This document shows positions 16,297 through 25,380 of a stretch of DNA of 64,000 nucleotides, one piece after another. A program made the position numbers and the translations under genes. The DNA is from Alphaproteobacteria bacterium (GTDB lineage: Bacteria > Myxococcota_A > UBA796 > GCA-2862545): NCBI GenBank assembly GCA_020632925.1, contig JACKER010000012.1:186001-250000 (forward strand), written 5' to 3'. The notes beneath the pieces are model-generated. The model saw only the letters and a program-made list of their open reading frames with translations. It made no database searches and had not been told where the DNA came from. Numbering within the stretch: position 1 is the stretch's first letter; every line of letters begins with the position of its first letter.

Positions 16297-18552
16297 ATGG
16301 ATCCACGCGCGCTCCAGGAGCGCAGCCCCGAGAACCCACGCCGGTTCAAGTTCCACCGCTGCCTCGGCCGTGGAGGCTTCGGAGAGGTGTATCGCGCGAC
16401 CATGTGGCGCGAGGGCGGCGTCACGACCGAGGTCGCGGTCAAGGTGCTCGCTGCGGACGTCGATCCCGACAGCGACGCGGTGCGCCGCCTCAAGGACGAG
16501 GGCCGGCTGCTCGGGGCGCTCTCGCATCCCGCCATCCTCAAGGTCGTGGACCTGGTCCTGCTGGCGGGGCGCGTGGCGCTCGTCACGGAGTTCGTCGAGG
16601 GCCAGGACCTGCACAAGTGCGTGGGGAGCGGCCCCACGGACCTGCCCCTGCGCGGTCTGGTGGAGACCATCGGCGAGGTGGCGGAGGCGCTGCACGTCGC
16701 CTGGACGACCGAGTCGCCCTACGGCGGCGGCCCGATGCACCTGGTGCACCGCGACGTGAAGCCCCAGAACGTACGGATCGGCGTGCACGGGCAGGTCAAG
16801 CTGCTCGACTTCGGCATCGCGCGGGCCGCCAACGTCCAGCGGGAGAGCAACACCCAGACCAACCTCCTCATCGGGAGCTGGCCGTACCTCGCCCCCGAGC
16901 GACTCCAGGAGGAGGAGGCGAACCCCACACCGTCGATCGACGTGTACGCGCTCGGATGCACGCTGTTCGAGGGGCTCGCCGGGGAGCGGCTCATGGAGCC
17001 CTACCGCCTCCTCGACCTCTACAAGGCGGTGGACGAGGAGGGTGCGTTCCAGCGGATCGTGGAGAAGCGGCTCGACACCGTGAAGGCCCGGATCCCGCCC
17101 CGCGTGGACGACCTGCTGCGCCGGATGCTGGCGATGCGCGCCGCGGACCGCCCCAGCCCGGATCAGATCGCGCAGCAGTGCGACGGCCTGGCCGAGGACC
17201 TGGGGAGCGTCGGGCTGCGCCGCTGGGCCCGGGAGCGGGCCTGGGTCGCGGCGGAGGACACCGAGGGACCCCTCACCGACTACGAGCTGACCGAGGGTGA
17301 GCCGGTCGACACCTCGCTGGCGTCCAAGACGTTCGACTTCGGGGCGAGCACGCCCGCGCCGCTCGTCCGAACGATCGAGCCCGTGTACGAGGAGGATGCC
17401 CCGACCCAGATGGTGGGTGTGGCGCCACCTCCGCCACCTCCGTTCCGAGGGACGCCGGGGGCCGCGCCTCCCCGTGGGACGCCGCCGGCCGTGGCGCGCC
17501 AGCAGGCGCCGAAGAAGCAGGGAGCGGCGACCAAGAAGTCGGCCCCGGCACATCCGCCCCAGGCGGTCGAGAAGCGCGCCACCCCGGCCCCGGCCACCCC
17601 GCGGGCCGCGCCACCCCGCGCCCCGACGCCCAGCCCCGCCCGTCCGCGTGGGGGGACGCCCGCGCCGGCCGCGCCGCGAGGGACACCGGCGCCCGCTGGT
17701 CCGAGGGGGACCCCGGGAGCGCTGCAGCCGCGTACGCCGTCGTTCGGGGACGGTCCGTCGCCGCTGTCGTCGTCCGGGAACCAGGACCGGACCGTGCTCC
17801 TCGGCACCGACGAGCCGGGGATCCCGGACCTGCTGGCGATCCGGATCGACGAGCCCTCCGAGATCCCCGAGGAGCCGCCGGCCCCGAACCGGACGTTCCG
17901 GCTGGCCATGGGGCTGGTGGGTACGGGTGTGGCGCTGCTCGCGCTGGCGGGGATCGGACTCGTCGGCATCGGTGTGTGGTGGATGAGCCTTCCCGGGCCT
18001 TCGCCGGATCCCGTGCCGCTCGTGACGCCCACGCCGTCGCCGGACCCCGTCGAACCGACGCCGGCCGTTCCGGCGCCAGACGCCCCCGATCCCACGCCGG
18101 CCCCGGCGCCGACCGAGCCCGTCCCCGCGTCGGCACCGGAGCCCGCACCGGTCCCCGCGCCGGTGGCACCGACCCCCGCTGCGCCCGCGCCCGCGCCGAC
18201 CCCCACGCCCACGGCGCCCAGGCCGACGCCGACACCGACACCGACGCCGACCCCCGCACCTGCTCCGGAACCCGCACCCGCCCCGGAGCCCGCACCCGCG
18301 CCCGAGCCCGCCCCAGCGCCGACGGGGGATGCCTTTGCGAGCCTCGTGATCACGGGCGATGCGCTCGTCGAGCTCCGAGGGGAGTTCGGGAGCTTCCGCA
18401 ACGGCACCCCGCTGCCCCCCGGCAGCTACCAGGTGTTCGTGGACTTCGGCGAGGGCATGGTGGACACCGCCCACACCACGAAGGCGGTGCCGGGCGGTCA
18501 GGTCGTCGTCAGCTGCGAGAAGTCCTCGAAGGAGTGCTTCACCCTCCCTTGA
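16297..18552 (+). CDS. Transmembrane Ser/Thr protein kinase (Hanks type)
   Basis: A 751-residue receptor-like kinase. The kinase domain spans about 15-310 with GRGGFGEVY, VAVKVL, HRDVKPQN, LLDFGIARA and LAPERLQ, all catalytic residues present. A Pro/Ala-rich cytoplasmic linker follows, one membrane helix at about 536-560, then an extracytoplasmic Pro/Ala/Thr run (PAPEPA repeats) and a ~75-residue compact C-terminal domain (LVITGDALVELRG, PPGSYQVFVDFGEG) that resembles PEGA-type domains. The outer domain may sense envelope or wall state. Its last 14 bases overlap the convergent Dabb gene. Its kinase domain is closely similar to that of the gene at 43162-44376. Confidence 0.88.
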   Translation: MDPRALQERSPENPRRFKFHRCLGRGGFGEVYRATMWREGGVTTEVAVKVLAADVDPDSDAVRRLKDEGRLLGALSHPAILKVVDLVLLAGRVALVTEFVEGQDLHKCVGSGPTDLPLRGLVETIGEVAEALHVAWTTESPYGGGPMHLVHRDVKPQNVRIGVHGQVKLLDFGIARAANVQRESNTQTNLLIGSWPYLAPERLQEEEANPTPSIDVYALGCTLFEGLAGERLMEPYRLLDLYKAVDEEGAFQRIVEKRLDTVKARIPPRVDDLLRRMLAMRAADRPSPDQIAQQCDGLAEDLGSVGLRRWARERAWVAAEDTEGPLTDYELTEGEPVDTSLASKTFDFGASTPAPLVRTIEPVYEEDAPTQMVGVAPPPPPPFRGTPGAAPPRGTPPAVARQQAPKKQGAATKKSAPAHPPQAVEKRATPAPATPRAAPPRAPTPSPARPRGGTPAPAAPRGTPAPAGPRGTPGALQPRTPSFGDGPSPLSSSGNQDRTVLLGTDEPGIPDLLAIRIDEPSEIPEEPPAPNRTFRLAMGLVGTGVALLALAGIGLVGIGVWWMSLPGPSPDPVPLVTPTPSPDPVEPTPAVPAPDAPDPTPAPAPTEPVPASAPEPAPVPAPVAPTPAAPAPAPTPTPTAPRPTPTPTPTPTPAPAPEPAPAPEPAPAPEPAPAPTGDAFASLVITGDALVELRGEFGSFRNGTPLPPGSYQVFVDFGEGMVDTAHTTKAVPGGQVVVSCEKSSKECFTLP

Positions 18553-18832
18553 CGGTGAAGTTCCACGCCTTGCGGACCTCCACCCGAGGCTCCAGCTCCT
18601 CGGCGACGAACGCGCGATGGATCGGGTCGGCGAGGTAGGCGCCCACGTCGGACAGCGCGCCGAACCGCACCGTCAGCGCCACGTCCCACACGTCCGACGC
18701 CTCGTCGGCGGGGATCCCGACCAGCACACCGCGAACGCCGGGGATCGTCGGCAGCACCGCCAGCGCGCGCTCCTCGATGCGCGCGCGGTCCGCCCGATCC
18801 TTGAGGCGCAGGTACACGTGCCGCTCGATCAT
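18539..18832 (-). CDS. Dabb (stress-responsive A/B barrel) domain protein
   Basis: A 97-residue dimeric alpha/beta-barrel protein. It begins IERHVYLRLKDRADRARIEE, has IPGVRGVLVGIPADE in the middle and VWDVALTVRFG..DVGAYLADPIHRAFV near the end, the standard Dabb pattern. The Dabb fold is used in stress proteins and some small enzymes; the exact role is unknown. ATG 18832 overlaps the stop of the subtilase gene (ATGA), so the two should be co-translated, an unusual pairing. Confidence 0.85.
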   Translation of the reverse strand: MIERHVYLRLKDRADRARIEERALAVLPTIPGVRGVLVGIPADEASDVWDVALTVRFGALSDVGAYLADPIHRAFVAEELEPRVEVRKAWNFTVKGG

Positions 18833-20334
18833 CGTCTCCTCCAGCGAAGCAGGAACATCGGTGCCAGGCCCATCCAGAGCGGACGTCGTCCGCACGGGGC
18901 AGGGTCGGCGTCCAGCAGCGGCAGGCGCGCCCGACCCGCGCCGAAGGCCAGATCGGGCGACGGCGGGAAGGGGTCGTCGCTGCGCGCGTAGGTCTGGAGG
19001 CGCTGGAACGCCTCGCGAGGGGTGAGGGACGGATCGCTCGACATCACCACGGCGATCAGGCCGGCCACCACCGGCGTCGAGGCCGAGGTCCCGGAGAACC
19101 CCGCGCCCGAGTAGGACTCGGAGTCGATCGCGTCGGGCCCGGCGATGTCGGGCCGCGGCTCGCCCACCCGGTTCGGTCCCCAGCTCGAGAAGCCCTCGGG
19201 CCCGGCGGTCCAGTAGTTGCGCGCGTTGATGGCGCCGACGGCGACCGCGAGGGGGTCCGCCTGTGGATCCACCACGGACGAGAGCGCCATCGGAACCGCG
19301 GGCTGGCCCGCGCGGAAGACCAGGTCGACGTCGAGCCCCACCACCGGACCGCGCTCCCGCGTGATCTCGATGTGGTACCAGCCCGGCAGCCGCGACCCGC
19401 GGACGATGGGCCGCTCGACCGGCTCGCAGAGGGCACCGTCCTCGGCGGGTTCCGGGTCCTGGAGGGCGTCCACCTCGGAGAACACCCGGCCCGCGCCGTC
19501 GGTGATCCGCACCGACAGGTCGGTCGTGCCGCACGAGCCGAACTGGTTCCAGAGCACGCTGACGGGGACATCGTTGTCCGCCTCGAGCCAGATGCCGTCG
19601 TCGCCGTCTCCATCGAGCCGGTCGTCACCGTTCCGGTCCACCCAGGGGGACCGCCAGTGGAGGTTGGCGTCGTTGCCGGCCGAGGTCACCAGCAGCACGT
19701 TGGCGGCCTCGAGCTCGACCAGCAGGTCGTGGTAGGGCCCGGTCCCGTCGTAGAAGCTCTCGTTGTAGAACGACAGGGACATCGTGATCACGTCGATCCG
19801 GTTGCGGATCGCCCAGTGCACGGCGTTCTCGAACAAGGTGCCGGTGCCGGCGCGCACCGCGTAGATCTCGGCGTCCGGTGCCATGCGCCGCACGGTCTCG
19901 GTGCACGCCCACCCGTGGACGCCGTACTCGATCGCGAAGTGCGTCGAGAGCTCCTCGATGGGCGTCTCGCAGCTCGGGGACAGCAGGCAGTCGCGGGTGG
20001 TCACCTCGCCGATCACGTCCGGATCGACGTGAACGCCGAACCAGGAGTTGTCGAAGATCGCGACCTTCACGCCCTGACCGCGATGACCTGCCGCGTGCCA
20101 CAGGTCGGCGTTGGTCACCGCGGCCGGATCGCCCGCCACGAAGGGGACGCCGTCGGGCTCCACGACGTCGGGACGCCCCACGCCCTCGCGGCGCCAGGGG
20201 GTGCCGTCGGTCGGCGGCGCGGCCAGGATCGCGCCCGTCGCGGAACGGGCGATCGCACCAGGGTGATCGGGCACGTCCACACGGACGAGCTGGTCCGGGT
20301 CCAGCGACTCGAGCTCGATCGGCGGGAGTGGCAC
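18829..20334 (-). CDS. Subtilisin-like serine protease (S8) with sorting-type C-terminal tail
   Basis: A 501-residue S8-family protease. Catalytic Asp is in VAIFDNSWFG, His in YGVHGWACTE (differing from the usual HGTHVAG context), the oxyanion Asn region in LVTSAGNDAN and nucleophile Ser in GTSASTPVVAG. A calcium-type Asp-rich insert (DRNGDDRLDGDGDD) splits the catalytic core. The end, CGRRPLWMGLAPMFLLRWRRR-like, has a Cys, a short hydrophobic stretch and an Arg cluster, resembling MYXO-CTERM surface-sorting tails. No N-terminal signal peptide is seen from GTG 20334, so the true start or export route is uncertain. It is coupled to the Dabb gene. Confidence 0.85.
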   Translation of the reverse strand: MPLPPIELESLDPDQLVRVDVPDHPGAIARSATGAILAAPPTDGTPWRREGVGRPDVVEPDGVPFVAGDPAAVTNADLWHAAGHRGQGVKVAIFDNSWFGVHVDPDVIGEVTTRDCLLSPSCETPIEELSTHFAIEYGVHGWACTETVRRMAPDAEIYAVRAGTGTLFENAVHWAIRNRIDVITMSLSFYNESFYDGTGPYHDLLVELEAANVLLVTSAGNDANLHWRSPWVDRNGDDRLDGDGDDGIWLEADNDVPVSVLWNQFGSCGTTDLSVRITDGAGRVFSEVDALQDPEPAEDGALCEPVERPIVRGSRLPGWYHIEITRERGPVVGLDVDLVFRAGQPAVPMALSSVVDPQADPLAVAVGAINARNYWTAGPEGFSSWGPNRVGEPRPDIAGPDAIDSESYSGAGFSGTSASTPVVAGLIAVVMSSDPSLTPREAFQRLQTYARSDDPFPPSPDLAFGAGRARLPLLDADPAPCGRRPLWMGLAPMFLLRWRRR

Positions 20335-20393
20335 CGCGCCAACATACCGCGGCTCGGCGCCCTCACCCTCGCGGTCCGAGGTAGGCTCCCGCC

Positions 20394-23300
20394 GTGTCGG
20401 CCGTGCGGACAGCGGACCAGGTCCTGCGTGAGCTCGAGGAGCGCCTCGCCTCGGACGATCCGTTCGAGGTGCGCGCGGCGGTCTCCGCCGAGCGGGAGGG
20501 CGGGTCCACGGACATCGCGCTCCACGTGGCGACCGCGGCGATCTGCTGTGAGATCGGCCGGATCCGTGAGGCGCGGGACGCGGGTGCGCGGGCGGTCGCG
20601 CTCGCGCGCAAGCTCGACGAGCGGGCCTGGATCGGGCGCAGCGTCGCGATCTCGGCCTGGATCTCGTGGGTCGAGATGGACGTCACCACGGCGATCCAGC
20701 TCGCGCGCCGAGCGCGGACGGAGGCCGGCGACGACGCGTGGACCGACGTCGTGACGCGCCTGGTGCTGGCGGACCACGCCAGGCGCACGGGCGATCTCGC
20801 GGGTGCGCTCCAGCTGCTCGCGTCGCAGGACGCGGCCCTGGACGGCGAGACCAGCCCCTGGTTCGGCGCGCTGGCCGAGGTCGCGAGGATCGAGGTCCTG
20901 ACGGCGACGGGCGATCTGGACGGCTCGAGGGTGGAGCTGGAGCAGGCGTTCGCGCGGACGGACCCGTACCGCCGCGTGATCCACGCGTGGCTGGTGGTCG
21001 CGCTCGCCGATCTGGCGCGTGCCGCCGGTGACGAGGAGGGTGGTCGTCAGGCGGTCGACACGGAGATCGCCCAGCTCGAGGGCACCTGTTGCGCCTCGCT
21101 CGGCGAGCTCCTGGCCCTGCGCGGCTGGTTCCACCAGCAGGCCGGCGAGCTGGAGGAGGCGGCGCAGCAGCTCGAGCGCGCCGTCCGCGTGTTCGATCGC
21201 CTGGCCAACCCCTCCCGCCACGAAGCCAGGATGTCGCTGGCGCTCGTGCACCTGCTCTCCGGGCACCCCAACCTGGCCGCCCGGCTGCTGGAGGAGATCC
21301 CGGTCCGCGCCGTCGCCGCCGAGCAGATCGCGCCCCTGCGCGCCGCGTTGGCGGCGGCCGAGGGGGACGTGCGGCGGTGGGCCTCGCACCACGAGCGCGC
21401 CCACCAGTTCATGGTCGGGGCGCGCACGGGATCGGAGGAGCAGGCCCTCGCGCTGCGGTTCGCCGGGGAGCGGTGGGCGTCGCGGGGTGGCCAGGAGAAC
21501 CGTCGCCGCGCCTTCCGCGCTCGCAGCCTGGCCCTGCACCACTGGGAGCGGCTGGGGCGCCCCGTCGACGCGACCGCCGAGCTCCGCGAGCTCCGGCTGC
21601 TGGGGAAGGTGGGTGTTCCCGTGCCCGCCGGTCCGTACGACCTGCTGTCCATGCTCGGCGCGGGGGCCATGGGGGAGGTCTGGCTCGGTCGGCACGTGGT
21701 CCACGACGCCGAGGTCGCCGTCAAGCTGCTGCGGATGGACGCCACGCAGGACGACTTCCTACGGAGCAGCTTCGACGCCGAGATCCGCGCCATCGCGGCG
21801 CTCGAGCATCCGGGGATCGTCCACATCCTGGGGCATGGCGTGCTCGACTCCGCGGCGGCCATCGCCGGCAAGCCCCAACAGGTGGGCGCGCCCTGGTTCG
21901 CGATGGAGCTGGTGCGCGGGGGGACGCTGCAGGACGTCTGTGGTCGCCTCCGCTGGTCCGCCTGCCGGGGCATCCTCACCGGGCTGCTCGACGCCCTCGC
22001 GCACGCCCACGCGCGCGACGTGCTGCACCTGGACATCAAGCCCGCCAACGTGCTCCTCGAGCCGGTCGGCGAGGGGGTGCGCCCGCGCCTCGGCGACTTC
22101 GGGCTCTCGGGCCTCGTCGCGAACGGGCAGCTCGCCGCCGGCACGCCGCAGTACATGGCGCCCGAGCAGTTCCGCGGCCGCGACCTCGGGCCCTGGACCG
22201 ATCTGTACGCCGTCGGCTGCCTCGTGTGGGCGCTCGTGACCGGGCAGCCGCCCTACGTGCTCGACGACGTGGTCTCCCTCCGAAACGCCCACGTCGCGGG
22301 CCAGCTCCCGGAGCTCGACGCGGTCGTCCAGCTCCCCGAGGGGTTCGAGGCGTGGCTGGAGCGCCTGCTCGACCCCGATCCCACCACGCGCTTCGAGTCC
22401 GCCGCGGACGCGTCCTGGATGCTCCACGTCCTGCGGGACCCACCGACGGACGAGCCGCCTCGGGACGCTGCCCCCGGCCGCAACCAGCAGACGACGCCGA
22501 TCACGTTCTCGCTGCCGGCCTGGGGTGAGCTGCACACCGCCGACGTGGTCCAGGCCGACCAACCACTGCTGGTCGAGCTCCCGCCGATGCCGGTGAGCTG
22601 GAAGGCCACGCCGGTCGAGCGGCCCCGGGGCGTCGAGGCGCTCGAGCTGTACGGCCTGCGGCGGCCGCCGCTCGTCGGGCGGGTTCGCCAACGCGACCTG
22701 CTCTGGGCCACGCTCGCCGACGTGAAGCGGCGCGGTCGCCCGCGGCTGGTGGCGCTCGAGGGCCGCTCCGGAACGGGCCGGACGCACCTGGCGCGCTGGT
22801 TCGTGGAGACGGCGCGCGAGCGTGGCGTGGCGAGCGGCCACACCGTCCGCTTCGTGGCGGATCTGTCCGGGCTCTCTCCGCTCGTGCGTCGCGTGCTGCG
22901 CGCCGAGGAGCTCGAGCCCGACCACCTGCGCGCGCGCGTCGCCCGCTTCTCCTCCCGCCTCGACCCCAACGACGCCGAGCGCCTCGTCTCGCTCGCGGTC
23001 GGTCGCGCGCCCGAGGAGGAGGACGTGCCCGCGGTCTGTGCGCTGCTCGGCGCGCGGGCGGGGCTCCGACCGCTCGTCGTGTGGATGGAGGGGCGGCCCG
23101 CGCAGCACCCGCTCGCGGTCGCGCTCGCGGTGAGGCTGCTCCGCGAGCAGGCGCCGCTGCTCGTGGTCTTCGAGGCCTCCCCGGGCGAGGACCGCGAGGC
23201 GGACCGACGGTACGAGGAGCTGCTGGACCTGCCGCCCACCATGGCCGTCACGCTCGAGGCCCTCGGCCCGAGCGAGCTCCGCGAGCTGGCGCGGGAGCTG

Positions 23301-24938
23301 CTGCCCCTCGATCCCTCGCTGATCGACCGCGTCGTGGATCGGGCCTCGAGCGACGCGGACCTGGTGGTCGCGACCATCTCCGACCTCGTCCGGCGCGACG
23401 CGCTCCGCGACGACCTGCACGGGCTGGTCCTGCGCGACGGCATGGAGCTGGCGCCGCGCGCCAACCTGATGCGCGCGTGGGTCGACAAGCTCGAGACCAT
23501 CCTCGATCCCCTCCCGCTGGCCGCGCGGGACGCGCTGACCGCCTGCGCGGTCGCGGGCACCGACATCTCCGCCGAGGGCTGGCGGGCGGTGTGCGACGCG
23601 GTCGGCCTGACGGCACCGAGCTCGCTGGTGCGCGCCCTCCGGGCCAACCGCCTCATCGGCGCGACCAGCCTCCGCGGGTGGTCCTTCGGCCACTGGAGCG
23701 TGCCGGTGCACCTTCGCGAGGAGGCGCTGGCGGACGGTCGCCTGCCCAGGCTCGCCCGCGTGGCGGCGGACCACCTGCGGTTCGACGACCCCGGTCGCGA
23801 GGGGATCGCCCTGGTGGACGCCGGGCTGTTGGACCGCGCGCTCGAACCGTTGGGTGAGGGCCTGCGGGACGCGCTGGCGCGCTCCGACGTGGGCCGGGTC
23901 ACCGCGCTCTGCGACGCGATGGAGGCGGCGCTCCGCATGCAGGGCATCGCCGAGAGCGATCCGCGCTGGCTCGGGCTGAACCTGTCGCGGGCGCACCTGC
24001 TCCGCCTCCAGGGGCGGCGCGACGTGGCGATGGAGCTGGCGTGTGGCGTGGTGGAGGCGGCGGGTTCCGCACCCTCGGACCTCCTCTACCAGGGCCTCAC
24101 GCTGGTCTCGGCGCTCCAGAGCGAGGCGGGCGACGGCGTGGGGTCGACGGCCACGCTCAAGCGCGCCCTCTCGGTGGCGCGGACGCTCGAGGACCCACGC
24201 GCCGTGGCCCACGTGAGGTTGGCCGTCGCGGACGCCGCGCGCCAGCGGGGGGATCTCGAGGGCGCCGCCCGTCACTACGACCGAGGTCTGCGGGAGCTCG
24301 AGGGTCGGTCGGACCTGCGGACCCTCGCCTCGCTCAAGCTCGGGCTGGGCCTGGTGCAGGCCGCGCGGGGTCACCTCGAGCGCGCGGTCGTGACCCTCCG
24401 CCAGGCCATGGAAGAGCTCGACGCCACCGAGGAGCGCAGCGGCGCCGCCGAGGCGCGGACGGCGCTGGCGCGGATCGCCTGTCGCCAGGGACGGACCCGG
24501 GACGCCTCGCGGCTGTTCACCGAGGCGCTCGACCTGCTGCCGCCCACGGACCGTGCGCGCCGGGCCGACGTCCTGCTCGACCAGTGCATGGTGTTGCTCG
24601 CCGACGAGCGCTGGGAGGAGCTCGCGAGCCACGTCCGCACGGTGCTCGAGGAGACCCCGGGCCTGCCGCAGGACACGAAGACCTGGGCCTTCGCCCTGCT
24701 GCTCGCGGCGCGCGTGGAGGCGCCGGAGGAGGAGTGGAGCGTGCTCGCGGACACGCTGGAGAGCCTGCTCCGCCAGACGGTGCTGGTGGACGCCGACGTG
24801 GCGATGGTGCTCGAGACGGCGGCAGGGCGGGTCGCCGGGGTCCGCGCGCGCCGTTGTTGGACGCTGGCCGAGGCGCAGTGGCGGACGCTGGGGGACCGCG
24901 AGCGGGCGCGTCGAGCGCGCGAGCTGGCCCGGGGATGA
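20394..24938 (+). CDS. Giant Ser/Thr kinase: TPR - kinase - STAND NTPase - TPR
   Basis: A 1514-residue signalling protein. Residues 1-400 are TPR-like helical repeats. The kinase domain begins near 415 with GAGAMGEVWLG, then VAVKLLRM, HLDIKPANVLL (Leu in place of Arg of HRD), LGDFGLSG and MAPEQF. A STAND/AAA-like NTPase follows from about 760 with P-loop GRSGTGRTH at about 789, where Arg replaces the usual Lys, and a weak Walker B (LVVWMEG). Residues ~1150-1514 are again TPR-like. GTG 20394 lacks a strong ribosome-binding site; TAGGCT 7 bases upstream could be a -10 for a leaderless message. The next gene overlaps by ATGA. Probably a signalling hub; substrates unknown. Confidence 0.85.
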   Translation: MSAVRTADQVLRELEERLASDDPFEVRAAVSAEREGGSTDIALHVATAAICCEIGRIREARDAGARAVALARKLDERAWIGRSVAISAWISWVEMDVTTAIQLARRARTEAGDDAWTDVVTRLVLADHARRTGDLAGALQLLASQDAALDGETSPWFGALAEVARIEVLTATGDLDGSRVELEQAFARTDPYRRVIHAWLVVALADLARAAGDEEGGRQAVDTEIAQLEGTCCASLGELLALRGWFHQQAGELEEAAQQLERAVRVFDRLANPSRHEARMSLALVHLLSGHPNLAARLLEEIPVRAVAAEQIAPLRAALAAAEGDVRRWASHHERAHQFMVGARTGSEEQALALRFAGERWASRGGQENRRRAFRARSLALHHWERLGRPVDATAELRELRLLGKVGVPVPAGPYDLLSMLGAGAMGEVWLGRHVVHDAEVAVKLLRMDATQDDFLRSSFDAEIRAIAALEHPGIVHILGHGVLDSAAAIAGKPQQVGAPWFAMELVRGGTLQDVCGRLRWSACRGILTGLLDALAHAHARDVLHLDIKPANVLLEPVGEGVRPRLGDFGLSGLVANGQLAAGTPQYMAPEQFRGRDLGPWTDLYAVGCLVWALVTGQPPYVLDDVVSLRNAHVAGQLPELDAVVQLPEGFEAWLERLLDPDPTTRFESAADASWMLHVLRDPPTDEPPRDAAPGRNQQTTPITFSLPAWGELHTADVVQADQPLLVELPPMPVSWKATPVERPRGVEALELYGLRRPPLVGRVRQRDLLWATLADVKRRGRPRLVALEGRSGTGRTHLARWFVETARERGVASGHTVRFVADLSGLSPLVRRVLRAEELEPDHLRARVARFSSRLDPNDAERLVSLAVGRAPEEEDVPAVCALLGARAGLRPLVVWMEGRPAQHPLAVALAVRLLREQAPLLVVFEASPGEDREADRRYEELLDLPPTMAVTLEALGPSELRELARELLPLDPSLIDRVVDRASSDADLVVATISDLVRRDALRDDLHGLVLRDGMELAPRANLMRAWVDKLETILDPLPLAARDALTACAVAGTDISAEGWRAVCDAVGLTAPSSLVRALRANRLIGATSLRGWSFGHWSVPVHLREEALADGRLPRLARVAADHLRFDDPGREGIALVDAGLLDRALEPLGEGLRDALARSDVGRVTALCDAMEAALRMQGIAESDPRWLGLNLSRAHLLRLQGRRDVAMELACGVVEAAGSAPSDLLYQGLTLVSALQSEAGDGVGSTATLKRALSVARTLEDPRAVAHVRLAVADAARQRGDLEGAARHYDRGLRELEGRSDLRTLASLKLGLGLVQAARGHLERAVVTLRQAMEELDATEERSGAAEARTALARIACRQGRTRDASRLFTEALDLLPPTDRARRADVLLDQCMVLLADERWEELASHVRTVLEETPGLPQDTKTWAFALLLAARVEAPEEEWSVLADTLESLLRQTVLVDADVAMVLETAAGRVAGVRARRCWTLAEAQWRTLGDRERARRARELARG

Positions 24939-25375
24939 GCTTCCGGGCGCTGCGCTGGGACGAGCTGACGACGGACGAGCTGTACGCCATCCTGGTGGCG
25001 CGGCAGCAGGTGTTCGTCGTCGAGCAGGCCTGCGCCTACCTCGACGCGGACGGCGCGGACCCGGTCGCCGTCCACCTGCTGGCGACCGACGAGCTCGGCC
25101 TGTGGGGCTACCTGCGGCTGTTCGCGCCGGACGCGTCGGGCTGCGCGCGGATCGGTCGGGTGCTCACGGTCGCTCGTGCGCGGGGGAGCGGGCGGGGGCG
25201 TCCGCTGATGGAGGCGGGGCGCGAGGAGGTCGAACGTCGCTACGGCGTCGTCCCCGTGCGGTTGTCCGCGCAGGCCCACCTCGAACCGTTCTATGCGTCG
25301 CTCGGCTACGCGGTGGACGGCCCGGGCTACCTCGAGGACGGGATCCCCCACGTCCCCATGATCCGGCGCCCCTGA
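24935..25375 (+). CDS. ElaA-like GNAT acetyltransferase
   Basis: A 146-residue acetyltransferase of the ElaA subfamily. It begins LRWDELTTDELYAILVARQQ, then VFVVEQACAYLDADGADPVAVHLL, IGRVLTVARARGSGRG (acetyl-CoA loop) and FYASLGYAVDGPGYLEDGIPHV, all diagnostic of ElaA. The physiological substrate of ElaA proteins is not settled. ATG 24935 overlaps the stop of the giant kinase gene (ATGA), so both are translated together; a regulatory link is inference only. Confidence 0.88.
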   Translation: MSFRALRWDELTTDELYAILVARQQVFVVEQACAYLDADGADPVAVHLLATDELGLWGYLRLFAPDASGCARIGRVLTVARARGSGRGRPLMEAGREEVERRYGVVPVRLSAQAHLEPFYASLGYAVDGPGYLEDGIPHVPMIRRP

Positions 25376-25380
25376 CGGCG

